From: Pratylenchus scribneri | Taxonomy: Eukaryota > Nematoda > Chromadorea > Rhabditida > Pratylenchidae | Length of the DNA: 64,000 bases | Direction of reading: 5' to 3' | Assembly (NCBI GenBank): GCA_030063045.1 | Contig: JAQSEB010000007.1 | Span: 186,001-250,000 of the forward strand | Part shown: piece after piece, positions 37,201 through 47,300 of the stretch | How the letters are laid out: every line of letters starts with the position of its first letter | Position numbering within the stretch: the stretch's first letter is position 1 | The notes under the pieces: generated by a model | The model's database searches: none | Told to the model about the DNA's origin: nothing | The model's input: only the letters and a program-made list of their open reading frames with translations | Translations under genes and position numbers: made by a program

Positions 37201-39465
37201 AACACACAAAAGGGGGGTTAACAAAGGACCAAAGAGCAGAGGGAAAGGAATTCCCCCCAACCCCCCCCCCCCCCCCCCCCACCCTATTCCCTCAATCCAC
37301 TTGTTTTGTTATCCTCTCCCCTCTGTCCCCCTTTTCAATTTCATTCTTTCTTAACCCAAACATCCTTTTGCCCCCACTTTCTTTCAAAATGCCCATTGAT
37401 GGGAGGTGGTTTTTCCCTTGGGCACATTCCACCTAAAACCATCCAATTTGGCCATTCCGCCCATTCCCCCCTTCTCCCATTTATATTTATGGATTATTTT
37501 GGTGGTCCCAAAAAGGAGGAAAATGGAATTGGCAAAGGCAAACGGCTTATTTTACTCTTGAAAAAGGCTCACATTACCAAAATAAAGTAGAATTCCAATT
37601 GAATTTGCAAAAACATCAAAAAATCTATTTTCAATTCAATAATCCATCAAAACCAAACACCAAATACAATTAAAATATTTTATTATTGTCACTCAAATGA
37701 ATGAAAACAACCAAAAACAAATGTCCCATAAATATAAATACATTAATCCCCCAACACTTTCATCAATGAATTTCCCAATAATAAATCAAATTTATTTTAA
37801 ATAATTTTGATGATTTCATTGAGCAAATAAAAAAAAATAGGATAAAAATATCAAAAAATGCTTCCTTCTTTTTTTGAGTTCTTAAAATTCAATTCGATTC
37901 GAATTCTTTTGTTAATTTTGAAAGCAATTGAAAAAAAAAACAATATTTGCTTTTCTCTTATATTTTTGCGTGGGAAATACATAAAATTTCCTGTTTATTT
38001 TTACTTTGGAATTTATAATAAAATATAATATTTTGTTTTTTAGCATAATTTAATCATTTTTTAATTCCAAAAATGGGCTTCAATTTTAATATTCTTTTGG
38101 TTTTTCTTTTTTATTTTGTGGCATTTTCGGCAGCAATTAAATGCAAATTTGCCACTGTGGATTTGATGCCAGCGGATTCGGCCAATAATGAACAAAATAA
38201 AAATGACGAAAAGGAATATGAATGCCCAAAAGAGGTAAATTAAATTAGTAAGCATAATTTCCTATTTTTTAGGATAAATATTGCGTTGTTTTGGGCGGCG
38301 TTTTGGCCACTCAACCAAAAAATTTGACTTTTTCTCTGCGAAGTTGCGAAAGTGATGTGAAACGTTATATGGACCCAATTAGTGACAAAATTGGACGAAA
38401 ATTGGACTACGCTTGCCAAGTTTATTTTATTTTTAATTAAATAAACTAATTTAAATGCTAATTAGAATGCGGATGGCAAAAACCATACGGTTGGCCCACT
38501 TACTTATTGGTGGAATTGTTGCACTTCGGATGATTGCAATGTTCGAAATGAGAAAAGCAATTAAGCATTAAAATGTTATATTTTAGAACGCAGCATTTGG
38601 CCATTATAATGCGATGGGTCTACTTTCGTTGATGAGTTTTTGTTTGCTGCTTGGATCAATGCTAATGGCTTATTGATTTGACCAAAAATCAAAAATGAAT
38701 TTGGACAAAGAAAAAAATTGATCGCAAATTCCAACTTTTTTATTCTATTTTAATTGAAAATATTAATGGATAATCCATATTGGCATTATTTCCTTCCTCA
38801 TCGCCCAACAAATTCATTCATTTATTTTTATTTAAATTCACATTTGCATAAATATCAAAAATAAATTTAAATTTGAATCAACATTTTCATTCATCAATTG
38901 CAAATTTAAATTAAATTCAAAAATTACAAGGGAAATAGAATATTTCAATTTGTGATTAAAGGAAGCGGATTTTAGGACGCAATAGGCGCCAGTCAAAAAT
39001 AGGCTTCAAATCCAAACCCCCAAAATAGGTAATTTTTTGGTTTTTTTTTTGCATTTTTACAATTAAATTTTCTCCTAAAAAATATGTAAAATTCCAAAAA
39101 TTTTGTCAAAAACGTTAAATAAATCCATAAAAGCACCATTTATGTATATTCTCATCAAATTTGAAATTTGATGCATTCAAAAAATAGGTCAAAACCTACA
39201 AATCCGCTTCCAATGATTATTTTATTCATTTAAATTTAAATATATAAATAAAATAACCTGATTCCGTGCCCATGCTCATCAATTCTGGCGGCATCAACAA
39301 TTGTTGTTTTTGTTGTCCATTTGTGTAGAGAATGGCCAAATTGAAGAGTTGCAAATTTGCGAACAAAGAAGTGAGGACGGCAAATGAAAGAAGCAAAATC
39401 AGCCATCGAATTGAAGAAGGGCAGAAACAATAGGAAAATTTGGTGGAATCCATCTCGCCTGGCAT
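34256..39465 (-). CDS. SLC17-type organic anion transporter (MFS)
   Basis: Exon 1 (ATG 39465) encodes TM1: SSIRWLILLLSFAVLTSLFA, NLQLFNLAILYTNGQQ. It splices in phase 1 across a 2.2-kb intron to the extracellular loop (SPSTTVNWADENVSTELPP, then an acidic insert EEEEEMQEDEEEFEPEQQ). Typical SLC17 blocks follow: PSYLLVRRYGAHKMMFFA, FILFARILLGFCISPAF, QMANRWATIGEQHFFILV, GPSMSWFMTVNLLKFDH, TQYIVSHMQLAFGLAYALV, LGTAIFIIFGRGTPTHWAEQ. Stop TAA 34256. SLC17 members move phosphate, glutamate, sialic acid or urate with Na+ or H+; the substrate cannot be assigned. The loop between TM1 and TM2 is longer and more acidic than usual. The Ly6 gene at 38073-38676 lies on the opposite strand inside intron 1; three other introns or spacers carry inverted-repeat elements. 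Confidence 0.83.
34580..34788. mobile_element. MITE in an SLC17 intron
   Basis: Inverted ends TAGGTTCATTCATTCGACTG..GGCATGGTC (about 34582-34611) and GACCATGCCGAGTCGAATGA then GCCTA (about 34761-34785). Between them is an AAACCGGTTT palindrome. No coding capacity. Target duplication not clear. Confidence 0.7.
35875..36161. mobile_element. TCTCATCGAGACGC-box element in an SLC17 intron
   Basis: Inverted arms: AGTTTTTGACTTCTAAATAA at the left and TTTATTGAAAGTCAAAACTT at the right. Each arm then carries (A/G)ACCGGT-like DNA and a box, TCTCATCGAGACGCATCGA at about 35944 and GCGTCTCGATGAGATTTACA at about 36081. Homologous to the interior of 7133-7559. Confidence 0.8.
37257..37281. repeat. poly-C tract
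   Basis: A run of about 25 bases, almost all C, in the first intron of the SLC17 gene. Length may be unreliable in any assembly. Confidence 0.85.
38073..38676 (+). CDS. Ly6/three-finger GPI-type surface protein, nested gene
   Basis: ATG 38073 to TGA 38674-38676, four exons, about 145 residues. Signal peptide MGFNFNILLVFLFYFVAFSA, then CKFATVDLMPADS, ECPKEDKYCVVLGGVLATQ, LRSCESDVKRYMDPIS, LDYACQNADGKN and the hallmark WWNCCTSDDCN, and a hydrophobic tail MGLLSLMSFCLLLGSMLMAY suited to GPI attachment. The CC-x(3)-DCN ending and spaced Cys pairs define Ly6/uPAR domains. In nematodes these proteins modulate ion channels or receptors on neurons. The gene lies wholly inside intron 1 of the minus-strand SLC17 gene. 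Frame and splice sites are clean. Confidence 0.83.
38961..39211. mobile_element. MITE in SLC17 intron 1
   Basis: Inverted ends GGAAGCGGATTTTAGG (38961-38976) and CCTACAAATCCGCTTCC (39195-39211). The interior has repeated AAAATAGGT motifs in both orientations. No frame. Confidence 0.72.
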
Positions 39466-39901
39466 TGACAGATCCTTAAAAATTTGTTGGATTTTTAATG
39501 GTTTTTTTACAAAGCTTAAAATAAAATTTAATCCTACTCTAATTTTCTACCAAAAATATAAACAAATATTTTTCCTTTATTAGCTTTTGGATGTTTTTAT
39601 CTTTCCCTCACGCGTCTCATCTCGCCCACCCGCCACCCCAATAAAATGGACTATATGTCATTTAAACTACATGTTGCGGGCGATATGTCAAAAATTTTTT
39701 TAATTCTAATATTGTGCTATAATTGTGATTATGGTTTCTCTGTTTTCTGGTTCCGGATGTTGAAAATTTATTGGTAAAAACACCGGTGAATATAAAGTTA
39801 TTACCAGAAAAATATTTAATCATACACAAATAAATTGAAATCCACATGATGTGATGATATTCAATTCATCAAATTTAAACCAAATGAAATATTATTGTTG
39901 G
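39466..39901. other. SLC17 upstream spacer
   Basis: AT-rich; expected to contain the SLC17 promoter. No other feature seen. Confidence 0.4.
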
Positions 39902-40286
39902 TTATAATATTTTTATGCATTTATATGTACAATGTTTATTTATTAAATAAAATTTTACATTGTTGATGTTCCCATTCCATTGCGTTGGATTCATTTGCTC
40001 AATATTGTTTAGATCATAACCGCCGCAAGAATATTGAGTAGCATATCTATAAATAATGTTGATAAATATATTAATAAAACAATGCTTTTTACGTTGTGAT
40101 GGTATTCGTTTGAGTTTGTAAACCGGCACCAGCAATCCCAGCACGTACATTGTTCCCATTGATTCCATTCTTCAATGACCGCGAAGCACCATGTGATTTT
40201 TGCGAATGGCAGTCATCCGGCTCTTCTTCAATAGTCTCCAAGCCGAAAGATTGTTGTAAGATAGAAAAACCACGCAATTCGCACAT
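39902..40286 (-). CDS. hypothetical short protein, two exons
   Basis: ATG 40286: CELRGFSILQQSFGLETIEE, DDCHSQKSHGASRSLK, GIAGAGLQTQTNTITT. It joins in phase 2 across a GTAAAA..TTTATAG intron to YATQYSCGGYDLNNIEQMN and ends HCTYKCIKIL at TAA 39902. About 110 residues, no signal peptide, no membrane segment, a few scattered Cys. Composition is coding-like but no family is recognised; it may be an isoform tail or a lineage-specific gene. Confidence 0.5.
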
Positions 40287-41015
40287 TTTTATTATACTTT
40301 TTTGTATAAATCTTAAAATTATAAAAGCTATGATTTATCGGAAATGAATATAGAAATTAATAAATACGGACGAACAGGGATAACACTATTGATTTATCAT
40401 TCATATTTTTTGGTTGATCTGATCATCTGGATACTAATCTACTATTGAATATTTTTGAAAGAAGGTTCGAGTTGAAGTTGAAGCTTAGCTTAAGCTTGAT
40501 TGAATTGAATTGAAGAGAACAATCAAAAATCAATAATTCACAAAATGCAGAATGCCAATATTTATTTTTAAAATTTTTAGAAATGAACTGCAAATATCAT
40601 AACCAAATCTATCCCAAATCCATTCCCTATTCCCTAATGATCAAACCAAAAAACCTTTTGAGAATTTATTGCTTTCCGTTAATTTATTCAAATAAAATAA
40701 TCAAAGATATATAATATCAATTATTGTTTAAAAATTGTGAAGATTACATAAATAAAATGAAAAATTAATGTGAGGAAAAAATAATTTGAATATATCAGCA
40801 GAGATCAGCAATAATAAAATCATCGAGTTATTTAAGGAATATGGAAAATGAATAGGTAACAAAAAAGTGCTTTTTATAACGCGCAAAAATATTAAAAATC
40901 CATAGAAATAAAATATTAATTTTAAATGATTTTGTTGGATTGCTCTAATTTTGAAGGAACAATTTCTTCAATGAGTATTTGCCTCAATATTCTTTTTTGG
41001 CCCGTTATTTATGTA
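40287..41015. other. intergenic, nothing recognised
   Basis: AT-rich; a small inverted repeat AAGCTTAGCTTAAGCTT lies at about 40480-40496. No gene or RNA. Confidence 0.45.
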
Positions 41016-41512
41016 TCAAATCAAAAATCCTGAAAATGAGCCAAAACTCAGTCGAATATGTTGCAAAACGGAGATGCATTGGCATTCACCAATTGGTGCC
41101 TCCATATCTGTCGGGTCCATTGTCCTCCAACTATAAATCACTGCCGGTGGAGTTTTTGCCGATTTTTCACTCTAAAAATTCAGAAAAATATATTTTTAAA
41201 CTCAAATTAAAACCAAAAACTAACCCTTTTCGTTCTTGGCCTTTTCCCCCTTCTGTTGCCATGATGGCCTCCGGCGAAGAATCCTCGTGTTTCGTTGCTT
41301 TCCTCCAATTCCGATCCTGCTGTTGATGTTTCTGATGAACGTTTTTCCACCGTTTCACCATTTGTGTTAAATTCTCTGCAAAATTGGGTGCACTTTTCAC
41401 GTCCAACTGAGCCAATGGAAGCAACAATTGGTCCTCCAAGTTCATGGTCCCAAAAACGGTCGCGTTCAGAATCACCTGAAAATGCCCGAAAATGTTTCTG
41501 TAAAATTATTTA
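41016..41512 (-). CDS. hypothetical protein, 5' end unresolved
   Basis: After a TTTTACAG acceptor at about 41513 the frame reads KHFRAFSGDSERDRFWDHEL, GPIVASIGSVGREKCTQFC, NGETVEKRSSETSTAGSE and ends the exon with a basic patch NRRGKRPRTKR. A GTTAGT..TTTTTAG intron joins in phase 0 to SEKSAKTPPAVIYSWRTMD and GECQCISVLQHIRLSFGS, stopping at TGA 41016-41018. The basic cluster could be a nuclear localisation signal. Opposite-strand and other-frame ORFs over the same bases lack matching splice sites. No family recognised. Confidence 0.42.
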
Positions 41513-41654
41513 AAATAATACTTTTTCTTGACCTAAATTTAAAATTAAAGGTCAAATAGTATGTATAAATAATTGTTCTGTTCCTGAATATAAAAATAAT
41601 AATGTACGTAATAAGTAATCTACGTAAATCCTTCTTCTCTCCATAAATGAATGT

Positions 41655-41918
41655 GTGGGCGCAATGCCATTCAATTCATTTCATCTATTCTATTCACTCA
41701 GAGGGCATGTTGTTGATGACCTAATTGCGGTGGATTGGTCTGAATATGCCATCAGGAAAAAAGGAAATGCCAATATTTGGACCGGATATTTTTATCTTTT
41801 TAAATGGAAATATATCAAGTGGTTGGTAATGGAAAATAATTGGCTGGAAATAAAATCTGAATTGCATTCCCCAATTAGAAAATCTTTAATTTATTGGCCA
41901 AAGAATAATAATCCTTAG
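41655..41918 (+). CDS. possible exon, unknown
   Basis: A frame after a CACTCAG acceptor (41702) reads GHVVDDLIAVDWSEYAIRKK, NIWTGYFYLFKWKYIKWLV, ENNWLEIKSELHSPIRKSL and stops at TAG near 41918. The translation is protein-like (many Trp, balanced charge), but no partner exon or family is found. Possibly a decayed gene fragment. Confidence 0.28.
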   Translation: MGAMPFNSFHLFYSLRGHVVDDLIAVDWSEYAIRKKGNANIWTGYFYLFKWKYIKWLVMENNWLEIKSELHSPIRKSLIYWPKNNNP

Positions 41919-42410
41919 AATGTGATTAAAAATGAGAAAGCCACTAAATGCCTGACTAAAATTTTGGTGCTTAAAAATTTAAGGTGTTTTGGCACATCCA
42001 ATGAAATGCATTAACAAAATGAAAGAGTTAAAAAACTAGTTTTTGGGGAAAAAACAAATCTTAAAGCAGGAAATATTAATGTTCCAATTTAATTACTAAA
42101 AATTGGTGTACATATTTCTTGAATAAAATTTATATTTCTTCTTAAATCGATCCAAAGTAAAAAAATGTAGTTAATTGTTAATCAGTGAAATTAATTAAAG
42201 GAATTGCAAGAAACAAGAATTATACAAATTTATGAAAAATCATTTATTTAATATCCAAGAAAAAGGATTCTGAATACTAATCTAAATTCCTCAAATACAA
42301 AATAAATGGGAAATGGAGAAACAAATACGCTGGCGATCATTGAGACGTTTACTTAAAAAGGAAGCAATGTTCTTCAAGACAAATTCAAATTTAGTCCCAG
42401 GATTATATTT

Positions 42411-43374
42411 TAGGGTTAATTACCCGGGGGCGGGTAATGAAAAAGCGGGTAACGGGTAATACGGGTAATTGGGGTCCGGGTAATGGGTAGGGTAGGCCAA
42501 ACTCGAAAAATACCCGCGGGTACTACCCTACCCGTTCCTTGTTAAGACATTTTTTGAAATTCGTTTAATAAAATTTTTAAAATTGGCCAAAATAAATATC
42601 ATAATAAAAAATAATAAAAACTCTTCTTCATCTTCAAATTTTTTTTCACTCAAATCTTTGCCTTTTGCAACAATTCAGGCTTTGAAATAAACATATTAAA
42701 TGCTTGTGAACAATTAAATTCAGAATTTTCTTTAATCGAAACAAGGGCATTCACTGTATCAACTTTAAAACTGTTTCTTTCATCCGTCCAAACATACGTT
42801 GGCAAGGAGGGCAGGACAACCACCAATTTTGTGCCTCCCTAAAATTGCCCGCGGCAGCGAAAAATTTGGTTTTTGTAATGGCCGCGCAGCGAAAAATTAG
42901 GTCTAAAAATGGCCCCGATAGAGGAAAATTTAAGCCAAAATTAGGCGCGCAGCGAAAAATCAGAGCCAAAATTAACCGCGCAGAGAAAAATTAGAGCCAA
43001 ATTTAGCCGCGCAGCGAAAAATTAGAGATAAAATTAGCCACGCAGCGAAAAATTTTTATAATTTCAGAAAATTGGTCAAAATCAGGCTTTATCAGGCTTT
43101 TTCCGAAATCAGGTTTTTGTCAGGAAAAATCAGAAAAAGCAGGGAAAACCTGATAAATCAGGCATTCTGAGAGCCCTGCATAAAAAAATACAATTTTTGT
43201 TCCCTAAATGGTGGCTTTAAAAAGGTTACGGGTAGGCGGGTAGTCGGGTAGTCAAGGTGCGGGTAATGGGTAATGCGGGTAATTGGGGTCCGGGTAACGG
43301 GTAGGGTAATTTGCCCAAAATCCTTACGGGTACCCTACCCGACTACCCTACCCGTCAACGGGTAATTAACCCTA
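42411..43374. mobile_element. hAT-type non-autonomous element, 964 bp, 8-bp TSD
   Basis: Perfect 16-bp terminal inverted repeats TAGGGTTAATTACCCG / CGGGTAATTAACCCTA, flanked by the exact 8-bp duplication TTATATTT (42403-42410, 43375-43382). Both ends carry clusters of GGGTAAT/ATTACCC subterminal repeats, as hAT elements often do. The interior has imperfect direct repeats of GCGCAGCGAAAAATTAG and CAGGCTTT/CAGGTTTT motifs, and no transposase frame. The 8-bp duplication and TA-GGG ends assign it to the hAT class. Confidence 0.92.
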
Positions 43375-43642
43375 TTATATTTGGATTTTCTCCAATTGCG
43401 CAAAAAGCACTAAAATATATGCCTTTTGATTTTGAGGAATTCCGACGACTATAAACAAAAATGTGAAAATTAATTGAATTCTTCATTCCGGCTACCACGA
43501 AATATGTATTTAATCAAAAGAATGGATTGGTCCCCATTGGCCCATCCTACAATATAGCGCGTGCCTCAATTTATGTAATTTTGTCAAATTTTTGTATCCT
43601 CTTTTCCTAATTTATTATTATTTTAACTGATCTTTGAATTTG

Positions 43643-44348
43643 ATTAAATTTCTAAAATATTTTTTAAATAAATTTTATTTTTTCTACCATAATCGAGGCA
43701 AAGGGCGAAGAATACATCGCTTGCGGCTGTTTTTTGTGCCTCCTCCTCCAATTCTCCATCTTCTGCCGGAATTTGAACGACGGTGCCATTCAACGATCGA
43801 CTCTTCAACGTGCATTGTCCACCGGTTCGCCGCCATTCAAAAGCCATACAGCAAACATCGGCTAAAAAACAAATATAATTAAATTTTGGACAAATTTCTA
43901 TTTACTTTTGCAAACGTCTGCGCATTGTCGGCGAGAAAGTCCGTAATCTCTTCGATAATCTGCACCAATAATACTCAGACCTGGGGCGAATGAATAGCAT
44001 TTGACTGAAATATGATAAATGGAATATATTTTATTTAATAATTTTGGACATACCAGTTGACTGGCCAGAAATGGGCAAAATAGAATAGGAGGCAAAAATG
44101 AGCAGAATTGGCAATAAAACGTGGATTTTAGTGGGCAAGAGAGGCTTCTGAATGGTTGGAGGCGGCGACAATGGCAATTCGAGTGTAAATTTGGGCATAA
44201 AATATTTGGATAATTCCTTTGAATTTATTGGCCAATTTTGGGCAATGATTGGACAGGGTTTTAGGAAGAATTCTTTCCTTCGTCTCTCCAATGTTCTCTT
44301 TTTGTATTCGGCCGAAGTTGAGGGCAAAAAATATTGTTGAGGAGCCAT
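43643..44348 (-). CDS. PAN-domain protein with internal signal-anchor
   Basis: ATG 44348 to TAA 43643, four exons. A polar, basic N-terminus (PQQYFLPSTSAEYKKRTLER) precedes a hydrophobic segment (VLLPILLIFASYSILPIS), consistent with a type II anchor or a long signal sequence. The luminal part is one PAN/Apple-like module: VKCYSFAPGLSIIGADYR, LSRRQCADVCK, DVCCMAFEWRRTGGQCTL, then SDVFFALCLDY. Such domains mediate protein or glycan contacts outside the cell. Similar in fold, not in layout, to the PAN protein at 18306-21216. The final exon adds only two residues. Confidence 0.67.
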
Positions 44349-47300
44349 TGGATGATGGGGTGAATAATTAAATTACAATTTCTAAAATGAATAAATTTTT
44401 TGAATGAATGAATTAATGGATTAGAATTAGATTGGGTTAGGCAATTAAATCAAAACATCCATTTTGGCCTTTGATTTAATTTTAATTTTAAATGGGTCGA
44501 GGATGTTTGGCGAGCCAAGAAGCCAATCCAAAAAATATATTTTTGATCCCATTTATTCAAACGGAAGAAGCATTTTAAAAGTGAAAAATGAGAGAAAATC
44601 GGAAATGGAATGAGAAGGAAGGAGGGATGAGGATGTTTGAATAAAATTTATTCGGGAATGCAAAATAAGGGATTAAAGTAAAAGGAAAGGGGAGGACCTA
44701 ATTTAGTAAAATATATTTTATTGAATTGAAAAGTTCCGAAATGCATTAACAGATTGGCAGGGGATTCGGATCTCTGGGAAAGGAAAGAAAATTTGGAAGA
44801 CAAAAATGAAAAGAGGATGAAATTCTAAACGGAATGATCCCAGACAATAATTTGGTCGTTAAACTTCCATTTTATTAGAAGAAAGGAAGTTGACATCAAA
44901 GTTCTTCTCTTCCGATTCCAATTAGCATTCATTCCACACTAATTAAGGTTTATTCCATTATTTAGTGTATGTAATATGGCTTCTTTGTTGATTTGGATTA
45001 TTGTTAAATTGAATGAAACCTTTAGAAATTATGGGTTAAATGGTGAATGAATGAAAATGGAGTTTGGATTTGGATGGAGGAAGAAAATTTGTGGAATGAG
45101 GAAGTTAAAAATTGAGTCGGATATATGGTCGAAAATAACAATTTGCTAATCCTGTTGAATATTTTGCCTTTTAAAAGGAAGGTATTTAATTGGACAAGTA
45201 CTGAAAGAAATGGTTGAGGAATTCATTGGAAGAGGTTTAATACAGGGAGGAATTCGTTGAAAGAAGGAAATGCCCTAAAATCTGCCAGGATAATTTGTTA
45301 ATGGCACTGGGGAGGATGCCCCATATTTGGAGAAGAAGTTTAGGGGAAAAGGGAATGAGGAAGTTGGCGCAAAAGAGGGATAATGATTATTTATAATCCA
45401 CCTTCGCATCAAGCATCAGACTTCATTCTGGCCTAATAATAGAGAGGTAAACAAACATCTTTTTGAAATAATCTTTTTTAGGAAGATTTTTACCGGATTA
45501 TGATTTTGATTTCCTTAAAAGAACTAAGGAAGGAAGGAAGTTTTGATCCAATATTAATATTCCTGTAGGAAATGCCTTCATTTGAATGAATTTCAAAGGA
45601 AGAATTGGGACATTTTTATATTAAAAGGAAATGGTGGGAAGAAGAAGAAACAAATTGAGGAAATGTGGCCATGCCCCGGGAAATGTAGCACGTCTTTTGA
45701 CGGTCCATCATCCAAATGGGGAAATCCCTTCCTCCAATTCCATCCCATCTTCGACTCCGCCCATTTGACGAAAGCGACGATTCGATAAAAAAATTTTAAA
45801 ATTTCAGCAAATTCTTTTTAAAAATTGACTGCAAAACTTTGAATTTTATAAATTGAATTTTATAGACGTTACTTTTTTCGAATTTGGAATTATTAAAAAT
45901 ATTAAATTAACCAATCATACACGAAAACCATCATAATTTCCACATTTAATAGGAAATGTTGTTATTTCCACCCCAAAAAATATAAATAGTATGTATTAAA
46001 CATATAAATATGTAATTTTATATTTATTTTTTGTTTTTATAATGAAAAATTCAATCGAGGATTTGTGGAATTGATTTCCTTCCTATGACGCCCAAAAATG
46101 GCCACAAATAAATTTGGAGTCATTAAGAGACAGAAAATGGCATGAAAGAGGAAGGAGGAGGGTAGAATATTGTTATTATTTATTGTTTCGGAAATGAATT
46201 TGGTCTTTGATGACGAAGAATGGATCCATGAAACAGATAGATGCAACAATTTTAACGTTTTGAGTAATAAAATTTTAGGTTAATGTATTTGAAAACTGAC
46301 AGAAATACCAGTGAACTTTGATCAAATTTGTATGAATCAAAAGCATCAATTTTTAATTATTTGAGTGAAGAGTCCAAAGGGTTCAATCTTGAATGAAGGC
46401 AGCCCTCAAAAATGCCTTAAAGCTTCTATTTGGATAAAATTTAGACAAAGTTTGGATACAAAAATAGACAAAAGAGGAGGGAGGGAGGCAACAACGTAAT
46501 TGGGAACAATTTTTCAGATGGATTGGTCAACCAAAATTGGAGGAAATGTACCAAATTTGGACACTGGAGAAGGCAGGCCAATTTCATACTCTAAAAGGCG
46601 ATTGAGCCGGGGGAATGTCCTTTTTTTGGATCAAATTGGCCAATTTTTATTTTATTTTCGCGTCAACATTTATCGGAAAAGAGGGTGGATAACCCCGGAA
46701 ATGGATGATCTTTTGAACATTAAAGAAGGATGGATTAAAAATAAACTTTAATAGTTTTGGGAAATCCAAACATAATATTCAATTTTATAGTTTCTTTATT
46801 CCAAAGTTTTAGTTTAAATTTGCAGAAAAATTTGATGGAATTGCCTCCTACACAAAAACAATGGAAATTTGCAAAGTTTGAAACAATTTCCTCCTTTTTT
46901 TCTATTTTAATTGTACAAGGAAGTGGCAAAAATGAGTCCATTCATTGTTCCAATTTTTGTGACGAAATTTTTCCGGATATTTGCATTTTGCCAGCACCCA
47001 CCCACCTTTCCCCTTTTTGCTTTTATTTCCGCCGAAATACGTAAAAATGTCCTAAAATTCTTTCTTTCTTTTCTGGAGACGATGTACGTAAAATGGGAAA
47101 GGTGGGAGGGGGGGGGGGCATTGAATTTAATTGCAAAATTGTAAAAATATGTCCGACCTCACCGATGCGACAAAAATGTGTCACAGTTCGGAATTCAAGG
47201 AAGAAAATAATAAAAAATTTAAATTAAGCCAAAAAAAGGGTAAATGGCAAAAGGGAGAATGAATTGATGACGCAAATTCGGAATTGATCAGTATGAGAGG

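Noticed and set aside
40979..41513. Plus-strand frames opposite the 41016-41512 gene
   Set aside because: No GT donor or acceptor fits the plus strand, while the minus strand has GTTAGT..TTTTTAG and TTTTACAG in the right places.
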